Counted from the first letter of the stretch, positions 51,018 through 59,908 are shown. The stretch is DNA of 64,000 nucleotides from Fretibacter sp964410285 (GCA_964410285.1 CAYPFR010000001.1:496001-560000), one strand, 5' to 3'. Numbers and translations are program-made. Notes: generated by a model not told the origin, from the sequence alone.

Positions 51018-51583
51018 AATATGTCTCTTTCATCTTGCAATAGACGGCGCAAGCTTTGGCGACCGCGCGTGAGTAGCGATTCATAAGCTGAGATGGATAT
51101 ATCCAAAACCTGCGCAGCCTCGGCTTGGGAAAGGGCCCTGAAATAACAAAGCGTCAAGGCCGCAGATTGGCGCGGCGGCAACTGCCGCAGCGCGCTTTGC
51201 ACGCGATTGGCACGGTGCGCGGCCTGCAAGCTGTCAAATTGCGAATGGGCGCTGTCGGCGACCTCGGGCAAATTATCCGAATAGAGCGGCCGTTTTTTTC
51301 TGAGCGCATCAACGCACAAATTTGTTGTCACCCGGCACATCCATGTCAGAAGTTTCGCGCGCCCCGGCTCCCAATGCTTAACCTCGGTCCAGCTTTTCAG
51401 CATGACAATTTGCGCAATATCTTCCGCTTGCATGGTGTCTCCTAGCAAGCGCAGAGCCAGCCCATGTATCGTCGGCAGTCGCCGTTCCATCAGGGCCTCC
51501 AGCGCGGATTCATCTCCCGCTTTGAGTCGGGAAATGAGATCTGCGTCTGGGTCAATGAGAGGGGTTTGTGTTTTGGCTAACAT
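51014..51583 (-). CDS. ECF-type RNA polymerase sigma factor
   Basis: The 189-residue protein has region 2 (about 28-95, with AEDIAQIVMLKSW and TWMCRVTTNLCVDALRKKR) and region 4 (about 125-180, with LRQLPPRQSAALTLCYFRAL and ALSQAEAAQVLDISISAYESLL). There is no sigma 1.1 or region 3, which defines the ECF group. It overlaps the anti-sigma gene and lies 44 bp after the EF-hand protein gene in the same direction. Confidence 0.92.
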   Translation of the reverse strand: MLAKTQTPLIDPDADLISRLKAGDESALEALMERRLPTIHGLALRLLGDTMQAEDIAQIVMLKSWTEVKHWEPGRAKLLTWMCRVTTNLCVDALRKKRPLYSDNLPEVADSAHSQFDSLQAAHRANRVQSALRQLPPRQSAALTLCYFRALSQAEAAQVLDISISAYESLLTRGRQSLRRLLQDERDIL

Positions 51584-51627
51584 GTCGTCGGGCCGCTTCG
51601 CAAAGCCTCAAAGCACGCGCGGGTCAA

Positions 51628-52248
51628 TTACTGGCCGCGCTTTTTCCCTTTTCGGCCTTTCTTGCCGCGCCGTCCCTCGCCTTTAGTCAGCACGCCGTCC
51701 TGATTGCGGTCAAGGCGCTCAAAAAGAGCAAGGCTAGCGGCCTCATGTTCGGCGCGTGTTATCACGCCGTCGCCATTGGCATCGCGCTTGGGGCCGCGCT
51801 TGGCTTTATTTTTGCCGTCGGCTGCCCGGCGCTCCCCGCGCTCATTCTTTCGCGCCTCGCGCCGTTCTTTGCGGGCGGCCCGGTCGGCCTCATCAATGAC
51901 CCCATCGCCATTGACGTCCTTGCGCGCTTTTCTTTTTTCGGCGCGGGCGGCGCGTTTGGCATCATATTCCGACTGTGAAATCATCCCGTCGCTATTGGCA
52001 TCCAGACCCTTAAAGCGGGCTTGCGCGCGGCGATCGGCCTTAGCCTTTCGGGCGGCTTGCATCTCTTCTATGTTGAGGACACCGTCAAAATTGCTGTCGG
52101 CGGCGTCAAAGCGCGCGGCGGCAGCGGATAGAAATTCGGATTGGGTGATCTGTCCGTCCTGATCAACATCAGCTTTAGGGGAGGCGCTGGCCAAGCCAAA
52201 GAGGCTAATGGCGGCGGTGATCAGTAAAGTGAATTTGAATGTCTTCAT
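51628..52248 (-). CDS. Secreted protein with six EF-hand loops
   Basis: The 206-residue protein has a signal peptide (to about residue 22) and six 12-residue EF-hand loops: DVDQDGQITQSE, DSNFDGVLNIEE, DANSDGMISQSE, DVNGDGVIDEAD, DANGDGVITRAE and DRNQDGVLTKGE. The linkers are very rich in Arg, Lys and Ala. It should bind several calcium ions in the periplasm or outside the cell. It is the first gene of a set with the ECF sigma and anti-sigma factors, so it may feed calcium state into that switch (inference). Confidence 0.85.
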   Translation of the reverse strand: MKTFKFTLLITAAISLFGLASASPKADVDQDGQITQSEFLSAAAARFDAADSNFDGVLNIEEMQAARKAKADRRAQARFKGLDANSDGMISQSEYDAKRAARAEKRKARKDVNGDGVIDEADRAARKERREARKNERGERRAADGKNKAKRGPKRDANGDGVITRAEHEAASLALFERLDRNQDGVLTKGEGRRGKKGRKGKKRGQ

Positions 52249-52414
52249 GGCTATGTCCTTTTCGAGGTTACATAAGCTCTAACGTACCAAAGATCAAAAT
52301 CCTTCGCGGGTTACAAAAATTTAACACGGACGGCGCGGGCCGTATCGTATGGATATGAAGCCCTAAATGGCGGCCACTTAGCGGCCATAAATTCACGGGC
52401 GATAGGGGGCGGCG

Positions 52415-53089
52415 TTAGGCGACGGCTGTGCGCTCGCTTACCTGGCGGGCTTTGTTAAGAAGCTGGCTGTGGATATTTTTATCGCTGATATGACCGGCAT
52501 AGGGCGGCGGCGCGCCTAGAAAACTCTTGAGCGTATGACTGAGCATAGAGGCTGTGTCATGGGCATCTGCCGCATGTCCTGTCGCCAATATGAGCGGGTC
52601 AAATTTTGGCGCGCGGGCGCGAATAGCCTCCATCATCCAATAGGCGCGCATGAATCTATCTGCATGCGTGTCATAGGCGAGTATCCCAACGTCCGCCGCA
52701 GCTGCGAGCCGGATATGGGCAGGTGTGCAGCCTGCCGGCGTTGCGACAAAGACCCAGTCATAAGAAAGCGAAAGCGCGGCCAGAGAGCCAAGAACCATAT
52801 CCATCGGGGCATCACCGCAGGCGCAAGCCGTAAAGTGCTCATTGCTTGTGACATATTTAACGTCGCGGATATCTGCGCCACGGTACAAAACATCCCCGAG
52901 TGTCTTATTGAAAATAATGCCGGCTTCTTTCATGAGGTCACCGCCCAATGCATCGAGCATTAAGACGGTTTCTCCGCGCGAGGCCGCGAGCTTGGAGAGG
53001 GAAAGAGAGAGCGTGCCTTGCGGCAAACCATCGCTTGCAGCGAAGATAGGGACAAGGCGCCCCGAAGGACGATAGCTGTTTTGTGTCAT
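52415..53089 (-). CDS. MinD/ParA-like protein without a Walker A lysine
   Basis: The 224-residue protein has the deviant-Walker ATPase layout: strand VPIFAAS, then the loop region DGLPQGTLSLSLSKLAASRG, the strand TVLMLDALGGDLMKEAG, and YDWVFVATPAG where MinD/FlhG has the D-x-P-A-G switch. The P-loop lysines (K-G-G-x-G-K-T) are absent, so nucleotide binding is doubtful. It resembles FlhG/MinD-type positioning proteins. It is downstream of sciP in the same direction. Confidence 0.6.
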   Translation of the reverse strand: MTQNSYRPSGRLVPIFAASDGLPQGTLSLSLSKLAASRGETVLMLDALGGDLMKEAGIIFNKTLGDVLYRGADIRDVKYVTSNEHFTACACGDAPMDMVLGSLAALSLSYDWVFVATPAGCTPAHIRLAAAADVGILAYDTHADRFMRAYWMMEAIRARAPKFDPLILATGHAADAHDTASMLSHTLKSFLGAPPPYAGHISDKNIHSQLLNKARQVSERTAVA

Positions 53090-53370
53090 AATCTCTCTCG
53101 GGTTTTCACCACCAATTTCGCCGGCTCTTCGTCCGGTCTCGTTATGTTATAAAGAGGGGGTCTTAAACTCGGGATAAGAGACGTGATTAATTCCCATTAA
53201 TCTCCGAGCTGCGCGGTTAAGACTTACGCAATATATCCGCTCATGGGCGGGCCTTGGCGCGCAGTCCGCGGCGGACCAGCTGGCCTATTGGGCGACGCGC
53301 GGTCATGTTTCTTCGTCCCGCTACAGCAGGCCCGCGAAAGTCTTAGGGATGTAATGTAAAGGTGAGCGCC

Positions 53371-53640
53371 CTAGCGGTATTGCTGAACGCGCGTTGTTCT
53401 TAGCCCGGCAATTCCGTAGCTTTCGATAGAATTTTGCCAAGACATGAATTCTTCAGCCGACAGGCCGTAGCGTTCACAGGCTGCATCTAGCGTAAGTAAG
53501 CCGCCGCGTACGGCTGCGACAACTTCTGCTTTGCGGCGTATAACCCAGCGCACTGTTGTTGGTTTTGGCAGATCTGCCAGTGTCAGGGGAGTCCCTTCAG
53601 GACCAATCACCACATTTTCTCTTTTTCTTCTGTCAGACAT
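53371..53640 (-). CDS. sciP: CtrA inhibitor SciP (DUF1153)
   Basis: The 89-residue protein matches DUF1153/SciP: a disordered start, LPKPTTVRWVIRRKAEVVAA, then the helix-turn-helix LTLDAACERYGLSAEEFMSW and the end GIAGLRTTRVQQYR. In Caulobacter SciP binds CtrA at promoters and stops it recruiting RNA polymerase; its own gene is CtrA-activated. A canonical TTAA-N7-TTAA box lies at 53690-53704, 50 bp upstream of the start, which fits that loop. GANTC sites lie farther up (53753, 53801). Confidence 0.94.
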   Translation of the reverse strand: MSDRRKRENVVIGPEGTPLTLADLPKPTTVRWVIRRKAEVVAAVRGGLLTLDAACERYGLSAEEFMSWQNSIESYGIAGLRTTRVQQYR

Positions 53641-53971
53641 TCTCGCCTCAATAGTCTTTTCGTTATTCTATCCTTCTAATTAAAAGGTCTTAAAAATACT
53701 TTAAGTGAAGCTCAAAAAATTAAGTTATTTCAATAGTTTACGAAGGTTAACAGAATCACCCTTATTGTTAATAAAGGTTTACAAGACGTCCTAAATCTCT
53801 GATTCTATTGAGGTTGTCGGGTGTTCAAATTTGTTAAATTTTGGCGGCGCTGTCTCGACTCGGGACAATTGTGCGCCTATAGGCGCGCAAATATGGCGAA
53901 ATATTTTATTGCTTTTTTTGCTCTCCGCGCTTTAGGAACCTCGCAATAGGATAACCGGAACTCTAAAAATC
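53641..53971. promoter_or_regulatory. Divergent sciP / mnmA intergenic region
   Basis: This 331-bp gap holds no gene that I can support. It is AT-rich near sciP, with the CtrA-type box at 53690-53704, a second close TTAA six bases from it (53680), GAATC at 53753-53757 and GATTC at 53801-53805. The half nearer mnmA shows no clear motif. Confidence 0.6.
53690..53704. promoter_or_regulatory. Predicted CtrA binding site (TTAA-N7-TTAA)
   Basis: TTAA at 53690-53693, AAATACT, TTAA at 53701-53704: the exact spacing of the CtrA consensus. It lies 50-64 bp upstream of the sciP start, a position suited to activation. Confidence 0.7.
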
Positions 53972-55162
53972 ATGTCGATGTCTGCGAAAATTAGTTCTGA
54001 TTTACCAACTCCCGCCCATAGGGGAGGCGTGAATTCGCTTGGTTTTTCGAAGCCAGAAGCGCAGACACGCGTTGTTGTGGCCATGAGCGGCGGCGTCGAT
54101 AGTTCCGTGTGCGCAGCGATGCTCGCGCGCGAAGGCTATGATGTTGTTGGCGTGACCTTGCAACTTTATGACCACGGTGCGGCGATTAAAAAGGCCAAAG
54201 CTTGCTGCGCCGGGCAAGATATATACGATGCCAAACGCGTGGCCGAGATGATGGATTTCCCGCATTATGTTCTCGATTACGAATCCAGTTTCAAAGAAAG
54301 CGTGATTGACGATTTCGCCGATACTTATCTTAAGGGCGCAACGCCGATCCCTTGTGTGCGCTGTAATCAGACCGTCAAATTTCGGGACCTTTTGCAGGTC
54401 GCGAAAGATCTCGGCGCGGACTGTATGGCAACGGGGCATTACATTCAGCGCATTGAAGGGCCAAGCGGACCTGAGTTGCACCGCGGTTTTGACGGCGGAA
54501 AGGACCAAAGCTACTTTCTTTTTGCGACCACAAAAGCGCAGCTCGACTTTCTCCGCTTTCCGCTCGGCGCAATGAATAAGTCCGAGACGCGAGAATTTGC
54601 CTCTAAACTTGGCCTGAATGTGGCCGCAAAGCCCGATAGTCAGGATATTTGTTTTGTGCCCACGGGGAAATATACCGACGTCATAGAGAAAATCCGCCCA
54701 AAGGCGGCGCTACCAGGCGATATGGTGCACATGGATGGCCGGGTGCTTGGGCCGCACCGCGGCATCATGTATTATACGATCGGACAGCGCCGGGGACTGG
54801 GCCTGAAGGATGGCTCGGGTCTTGATCCACTCTATGTTGTGCGTATTGATGCAAAGAAAAACCAAGTCATTGTCGGCCCGCGCGCGGCTCTTTTGCGCTC
54901 CAAAATTTATCTCAATGAGGTGAACTGGCTGGGCAGCGGCGGTTTTGGCGCAGAACTGGCGGGTCAAGAGGTCTATGTAAAGCTACGCAGCACGACCCCG
55001 CCCAGACCTGCAAAATTCGCGCGAGATGGTGAGGAACTTATCGTGGTCTTGGAGACGCCGGATGAAGGCATATCGCCGGGGCAGGCCTGCGTGTTTTATG
55101 CACCTGAGGACGGGTTTTCGCGCACGCTGGGCGGCGGCTGGATTGTCAAAACGTCTGCGTAA
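53972..55162 (+). CDS. mnmA: tRNA-specific 2-thiouridylase MnmA
   Basis: The 396-residue enzyme adds sulfur to C2 of U34 in tRNAs for Lys, Glu and Gln. The PP-loop VVAMSGGVDSSVCAAMLARE lies near residue 32, the first catalytic Cys in PCVRCNQTVKF and the second in DICFVPTGKY. The tRNA-binding central and beta-barrel C-terminal domains follow to a normal length. An N-terminal extension of about 28 residues is present. mnmC at 30344 completes the modification of the same base. Confidence 0.95.
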   Translation: MSMSAKISSDLPTPAHRGGVNSLGFSKPEAQTRVVVAMSGGVDSSVCAAMLAREGYDVVGVTLQLYDHGAAIKKAKACCAGQDIYDAKRVAEMMDFPHYVLDYESSFKESVIDDFADTYLKGATPIPCVRCNQTVKFRDLLQVAKDLGADCMATGHYIQRIEGPSGPELHRGFDGGKDQSYFLFATTKAQLDFLRFPLGAMNKSETREFASKLGLNVAAKPDSQDICFVPTGKYTDVIEKIRPKAALPGDMVHMDGRVLGPHRGIMYYTIGQRRGLGLKDGSGLDPLYVVRIDAKKNQVIVGPRAALLRSKIYLNEVNWLGSGGFGAELAGQEVYVKLRSTTPPRPAKFARDGEELIVVLETPDEGISPGQACVFYAPEDGFSRTLGGGWIVKTSA

Positions 55163-55263
55163 GGCCGCTGCGTCGGCGGCGAACGACAAAAGCTGTCATT
55201 AGGGCTGGCCACGTCGCGGCCTGCACGTTATCACGAGGAACCTTTCAGAACTGGAGACCTTAT

Positions 55264-55470
55264 ATGGCGATTATGAAATCCGTACAGATTATGAGCGAAA
55301 GCCCAAAATCTTTTGAGCAAGCAATCAAAAATGGCGTGACACGCATGAGTAAAACCGTAAAGGGCATCAAATCCATTTATGTCAACGACCAAAGCGCCAC
55401 AATCGGCGCGGATGGCGATGTCGAAAACTTCCGCGTGAATATGCAGGTGACCTTTCAGGTCAATGATTAG
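55264..55470 (+). CDS. Dodecin-family protein
   Basis: The 68-residue protein has the dodecin pattern: a first strand, SPKSFEQAIKNGVTRMSKTV (the helix), then strands with KGIKSIYVNDQSATIG and VENFRVNMQVTFQVND. Dodecins form 12-subunit hollow shells that store flavin or CoA. The flavin-stacking Trp of archaeal dodecins (in VVWAEV) is not present; the aligned position is Ser or Ile. GGAG precedes the start and a clean terminator follows. Confidence 0.78.
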   Translation: MAIMKSVQIMSESPKSFEQAIKNGVTRMSKTVKGIKSIYVNDQSATIGADGDVENFRVNMQVTFQVND

Positions 55471-55527
55471 GCTATAGCGCGGGTTTTACCTGCCCGCCGA
55501 TCACAGGCTATTGCCTGATAGACGTTT

Positions 55528-55560
55528 GACTCGCGCCCTCATTTGGCGCGAGTCTTCTTT
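55528..55560 (+). terminator. Intrinsic terminator after the dodecin gene
   Basis: GACTCGCGCC (55528-55537) and GGCGCGAGTC (55545-55554) form a perfect 10-bp stem with a 7-nt loop, followed by TTCTTT. It lies 58 bp past the dodecin stop. Confidence 0.82.
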
Positions 55561-55598
55561 GGCCCATCCACGGCCTCTCTGCTTTCACGAGGTTAGGT

Positions 55599-56093
55599 TT
55601 AGAGACGCGGCACGGCATTACTTATCAAATTAAGCGGGATGGCATTGCTGTCCTTGCTCTGGCGTAGAACAATACGCGATTGCACATCAGAAATCAGATC
55701 AATTCCAAGCAAGACTTCGCGCAAAAAGTCCTCATAGCTATGCATGTCTTTGGTTACGACACGCAGCATAAAGTCAACGGCCCCTGTCACGACGGCGCAC
55801 TGCACGACCTCAGGCATATTGCGTACGGCTTTTTCAAACCTCTCCATATTATCGCGGTTGGGCAATGCAAGCTTGACCGCGACAAAGACTTCAAAATCAA
55901 GGCCCAGCTTTTCGCGGTCCAAGATCGTGACGCGCGATTTGATAATCCCAATCTCCTCCATGCGCTTGATCCGCCGCCAGCAGGGAGAGGAAGATAGCCC
56001 TACTTTATCGGCAATATCGGCGACAGAGAGCGCGGAATTGCCCTGCAGAAGGTGAAGAATTTTGGCGTCTATTCCGTCTATTTGCTCGGGCAT
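55599..56093 (-). CDS. Lrp/AsnC-family regulator, likely bkd regulator
   Basis: The 164-residue protein has an N-terminal helix-turn-helix (about 5-50: IDAKILHLLQGNSALSVADI and GLSSSPCWRRIKRMEE) and a C-terminal RAM domain that binds amino acids (VQCAVVTGAVDFMLRVVTKDMHSYEDF). It is divergent from the branched-chain keto-acid dehydrogenase genes across a 145-bp AT-rich gap. In Pseudomonas an Lrp-type BkdR activates the same operon from the same position, so that role is inferred here. Confidence 0.9.
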   Translation of the reverse strand: MPEQIDGIDAKILHLLQGNSALSVADIADKVGLSSSPCWRRIKRMEEIGIIKSRVTILDREKLGLDFEVFVAVKLALPNRDNMERFEKAVRNMPEVVQCAVVTGAVDFMLRVVTKDMHSYEDFLREVLLGIDLISDVQSRIVLRQSKDSNAIPLNLISNAVPRL

Positions 56094-56238
56094 AATCTTC
56101 TCTTTATTTGTGATACAGGAGTTAAATATGCTGCAAACACGGGTTAATCAATGAAATAAATTAGAGAATTTTAAAAATTTATGCACAATAATGTTAAGGG
56201 TATGGGCTGACTGGCCTCTGTAAGCTTAGGAATATCAT

Positions 56239-57519
56239 ATGGCAAAAGGTCCCAAAAACCAGAGCAATCAGGTCAAGGCCAGGCCCGCGCCGAACCGCTC
56301 GCGCATGTATGTTCCCGAACCACCCTTTCGTCCGGGCGATACGCCGGATTATTCCTATATTTCTGTGCCCGCCGATCATACGCCGCCGCGTCCTGATCCT
56401 TTATGTGAGGATCACGAGACCGCCGGACATGCGCTGGGCCTCATTCGGGTTCTGCGCTTTAACGGGGAGGCGGTAGGGGACTGGAGGCCTAAGCTAAGTC
56501 CAGACAAACTTAGGAAAGCGCTCCGTGATATGATGCTTACCCGCGCCATGGATGTGCGCATGTTCAATATGCAGCGCCAAGGCAAGATGAGTTTTTATAT
56601 GAAATCCACGGGCGAAGAAGCCGTCTCTGTTGGTCATGCAATGGCCCTGCGCAAAGATGACATGACATTCCCAACCTACCGGCAGCAGGGTATATTGATT
56701 AGCCGCGGCGCGCCCATTGAGGAAATGATGTGCCAATGCCTGAGTAATGGCGGGGACCGCCTTCAGGGCAAGTCTATTCCTGTACTATATTCCTTCCGTG
56801 ATTTTGGCTTTTTCTCGATTTCAGGAAATCTTGGCACGCAGCTTATTCAGGGCGTGGGCTGGGCGATGGCCTGTGCCTATAAGGGGGAGGACGGCATTGC
56901 CTCGGTCTTTACGGGCGAGGGCGCCACGGCAGAGGGCGATTTTCACTACGCGCTCAATTTTGCCTCAACTTACCGCGCGCCCTGCATTATCAATGTCGTC
57001 AATAATCAATGGGCGATTAGTTCCTTTCAAGGCATCGCCATGGGAGAGGGCGAGAGCTTTGCTGCACGCGGCACCGGTTATGGGCTGGCGACGCTTCGCG
57101 TTGACGGCAATGATCTTTTGGCTGTTTACGCCGCAAGCGAGTGGGCTGCCGAGCGTGCGCGGCGCGGCGGCGGCGCTACCGTCATTGAGCATTTTACGTA
57201 CCGCAAGGAAGGACATTCGACCTCTGATGATCCAACGAAATATCGGCCGGAGTCAGAGCCCGAGGTCTGGCCCTTCGGTGATCCAATTGAGCGGCTTAAA
57301 CGTCACTTGATACATATTGGCGAGTGGGATGAAGCCCAGCACGCGGCCCAAGAAGAGGAACTGAAGCTGCAAATTCGTACGCTCTATAAAACGGCAGAAA
57401 AAATGGGCAATCTCTCGGGGGATACCCATGTCGACCCCTTGACGATGTTTGAACAAGTTTACGCAGATATACCCGCCCATCTACAGCGTCAGCGCACGCA
57501 TTTTCTCGGTCAGGACTAG
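56239..57519 (+). CDS. bkdA: Branched-chain 2-oxoacid dehydrogenase E1 alpha
   Basis: The 426-residue E1 alpha chain carries the thiamine diphosphate motif: GEGATAEGDFHYALNFAS then INVVNNQWAISS, starting and ending as in the family (GDG...NN, here GEG). The TYRQQG and RQGKMSFYMKSTGEEA segments are typical of branched-chain rather than pyruvate E1. The enzyme decarboxylates keto acids from Val, Leu and Ile. The E1 beta gene starts 2 bp after its stop. Confidence 0.92.
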   Translation: MAKGPKNQSNQVKARPAPNRSRMYVPEPPFRPGDTPDYSYISVPADHTPPRPDPLCEDHETAGHALGLIRVLRFNGEAVGDWRPKLSPDKLRKALRDMMLTRAMDVRMFNMQRQGKMSFYMKSTGEEAVSVGHAMALRKDDMTFPTYRQQGILISRGAPIEEMMCQCLSNGGDRLQGKSIPVLYSFRDFGFFSISGNLGTQLIQGVGWAMACAYKGEDGIASVFTGEGATAEGDFHYALNFASTYRAPCIINVVNNQWAISSFQGIAMGEGESFAARGTGYGLATLRVDGNDLLAVYAASEWAAERARRGGGATVIEHFTYRKEGHSTSDDPTKYRPESEPEVWPFGDPIERLKRHLIHIGEWDEAQHAAQEEELKLQIRTLYKTAEKMGNLSGDTHVDPLTMFEQVYADIPAHLQRQRTHFLGQD

Positions 57520-57521
57520 GC

Positions 57522-58538
57522 ATGGCTGATATGAATATGATCGAGGCCATTCGTGATGCGATGGACGTGAAAATGAGCGCCGATCCTAATGTGCTCGTTT
57601 TTGGCGAGGATGTGGGTTATTTTGGCGGGGTATTTCGTTGCACGGCCGGCTTGCAGGAAAAACATGGGCTGCACCGCTGTTTTGATACGCCAATCTCCGA
57701 GGGCGGCATTGTCGGCATGGCCATTGGTATGGCGGCAAATGGTCTGCGCCCCGTGGCGGAAATTCAATTCGCGGATTATATTTATCCTGGTTATGATCAA
57801 ATTGCTTCGGAGGCGGCCCGTCTGCGCTACCGCTCTAATGGTGAGTTTACCGCGCCGCTGACAATTCGCACGCCTGTGGGCGGCGGCATATACGGCGGCA
57901 CTACCCATAGCCAAAGTCCGGAAGCGCTTTTTACCCATATTGCGGGCCTTAAGACCGTGATCCCGTCCAACCCTTATGACGCCAAAGGGCTTTTGATCAC
58001 GGCCATTGAAGATGATGATCCGGTTTTATTTCTTGAACCCAAGCGGCTTTACAATGGCCCTTTTGACGGAGTGCCGCATAAGGCTTCGGTAAGCTGGGCG
58101 GGACATGAATTGGGTGATGTCCCAAGCGGGCCCTATAGTGTTCCGCTGGGAAAGGCCCGGATTGTGCGCAGCGGCGCGGCGCTGACGATTTTAGCTTACG
58201 GCACTATGGTGTGGGTCGCGCAGGCTGCGGCGCAGGCTGCCAGCGTTGATGCCGAGGTAATTGACCTGCGCTCGCTCCTGCCGCTAGATCTGGAAACAAT
58301 CGTGACGTCCGTAAAGAAAACTGGCCGCGCAATAATTTTGCATGAGGCCACGCGTACGTCCGGTTTTGGCGCGGAATTGATTGCAGAAATTCAAGAACAC
58401 TGTTTTTATTACCTCGAAGCGCCTCTGGTGCGGGTGACGGGCTGGGATACGCCCTATCCACATGCGCAGGAATGGGCCTATTTCCCGACCCAGGCCCGCG
58501 TGACGCAGGCCGTCAAAACACTCATGAGCGCAGATTAA
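57522..58538 (+). CDS. bkdB: Branched-chain 2-oxoacid dehydrogenase E1 beta
   Basis: The 338-residue E1 beta chain has NMIEAIRDAMD, VFGEDVGYFGGVFRCT, the GIVGMAIGMAANGLRPVAEI helix and the C-terminal transketolase domain with EVIDLRSLLPLD. It completes the thiamine active site with E1 alpha. The stop TAA overlaps the ATG of the E2 gene by one base, so the three genes are translated together. Confidence 0.93.
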   Translation: MADMNMIEAIRDAMDVKMSADPNVLVFGEDVGYFGGVFRCTAGLQEKHGLHRCFDTPISEGGIVGMAIGMAANGLRPVAEIQFADYIYPGYDQIASEAARLRYRSNGEFTAPLTIRTPVGGGIYGGTTHSQSPEALFTHIAGLKTVIPSNPYDAKGLLITAIEDDDPVLFLEPKRLYNGPFDGVPHKASVSWAGHELGDVPSGPYSVPLGKARIVRSGAALTILAYGTMVWVAQAAAQAASVDAEVIDLRSLLPLDLETIVTSVKKTGRAIILHEATRTSGFGAELIAEIQEHCFYYLEAPLVRVTGWDTPYPHAQEWAYFPTQARVTQAVKTLMSAD

Positions 58539-59767
58539 TGGGCCAATATATATTCAAAATGCCGGATATTGGTGAAGGCGTCGTCGAGGCGGAAATTACG
58601 GCGTGGCATGTTATGCCCGGCGATAAAGTCTCGGAAGAAGACCCGATCGCCGATGCTATGACCGATAAGGCGACGATAGAATTAACCTCACCTGTGGACG
58701 GGATTATCACTGATATAGGCTGCGAGGCGGGCGATATGCTTGCGGTTGGCGCTATGCTGGCGACCTTCGAGACGGAGGGCGAGGCAGAAGAAGATAGCCC
58801 TCAAGCTAATGTGGATACATCTGCCCAAGCGGCGTCTGAGGATGCCGCGCCGCTTGTCTCTCTGCCCCCGCAAGCGCCCCTGGCACGAGCGCCTGTTCCA
58901 CTAATGCCCGCGCAAAAAGTCCTTGCCTCTCCCGCCGTTCGTAAACGGGCGCGCGAAGCGGGCCTTGATCTTGCGGACGCTGTGCCCACGGGCGCGTCGG
59001 GTCAAGTGACACATATTGATCTTGACCGATTAGCCGAGAGCCTTGAGCCTGTAGAGGGCGAGACGCGGATCAAAATCATTGGTCTTCGGCGCGTGATCGC
59101 CGAGCGGATGCAGGCCTCCAAACGCTATATTCCGCATTTCACCTATGTTGATGAAATCAACATGACGGCCCTAGAGGCGCTTCGAGCCAGAGCAAATGAA
59201 AAAAGGGCCTTGGAAATAGAGGAGGGGGAGGCGGCCAAGCTGACGGTCCTGCCATTTATCATTCGCGCTTTGGCTTTAACGCTTCAGGACTGGCCGCAAT
59301 TTAATGCGCGTTATCTGGATGAGAAAGGGTTTGTCAGCCAATTCTCGCAGCTTAACCTTGGGCTGGCGACGCAAACGGATAAAGGGCTGATTGTACCCGT
59401 GTTAAAAAATGCAGGGTCGCTCTCAATTTGGGATATGGCGACCGAGATTAGGCGGCTGGCGGACGGCGCGCGGAAAAACAAACTCACCACAGAGGATTTG
59501 ACAGGCGCGACCACCACACTCACCTCGCTCGGCCCGCTTGGAGGTATTGTGACAACGCCCGTGATAAATCGCCCCGAAGTGGCCATTTTTGGCCCCAATA
59601 AAATCCGGTCAAAGCTTGAGCTTTGCGGCGGCGAAATAGCAGAGCGCAAGGTCATGAATTTTTCGGTTTCTTGTGATCATCGGGTCATTGATGGCTATGA
59701 TGCGGCCCAAATGGTACAGGATTTGAAAGCCCTGCTTGAGGACCCGCAATTGATGTTTTTACTCTAG
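58538..59767 (+). CDS. bkdC: Branched-chain 2-oxoacid dehydrogenase E2 (dihydrolipoyl acyltransferase)
   Basis: The 409-residue protein has one lipoyl domain (1-75, lipoyl Lys in DAMTDKATIEL), a Pro/Ala linker, a peripheral-subunit-binding domain (about 127-165, ASPAVRKRAREAGLDL), and the catalytic domain with the active-site motif DHRVIDGYDAAQMV near the end. It moves the acyl group to CoA. ATG 58538 is used because it gives the canonical MGQYIFKMPDIGEG start. No E3 gene follows; the cell must share one from elsewhere. Confidence 0.94.
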   Translation: MGQYIFKMPDIGEGVVEAEITAWHVMPGDKVSEEDPIADAMTDKATIELTSPVDGIITDIGCEAGDMLAVGAMLATFETEGEAEEDSPQANVDTSAQAASEDAAPLVSLPPQAPLARAPVPLMPAQKVLASPAVRKRAREAGLDLADAVPTGASGQVTHIDLDRLAESLEPVEGETRIKIIGLRRVIAERMQASKRYIPHFTYVDEINMTALEALRARANEKRALEIEEGEAAKLTVLPFIIRALALTLQDWPQFNARYLDEKGFVSQFSQLNLGLATQTDKGLIVPVLKNAGSLSIWDMATEIRRLADGARKNKLTTEDLTGATTTLTSLGPLGGIVTTPVINRPEVAIFGPNKIRSKLELCGGEIAERKVMNFSVSCDHRVIDGYDAAQMVQDLKALLEDPQLMFLL

Positions 59768-59908
59768 CGGTTTCGCGGCAAGACCTCTTAACCCTATATT
59801 TAGGGTAAATCGATTTTAACGTTTGAAGGGGGTCATTGACAGCTTGTGTTCAGCTTCGGAGTTGTAGGTTTCAGTGCGGGGAAATTTTGAAGCCATCATG
59901 AAAAAGTC

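Noticed and set aside
53241..53306. A 21-codon minus-strand frame (starts MTARRPIG) between sciP and the MinD-like gene
   Set aside because: It is too short and Arg-rich to tell from chance, and its ribosome site is only moderate; not annotated as a gene.
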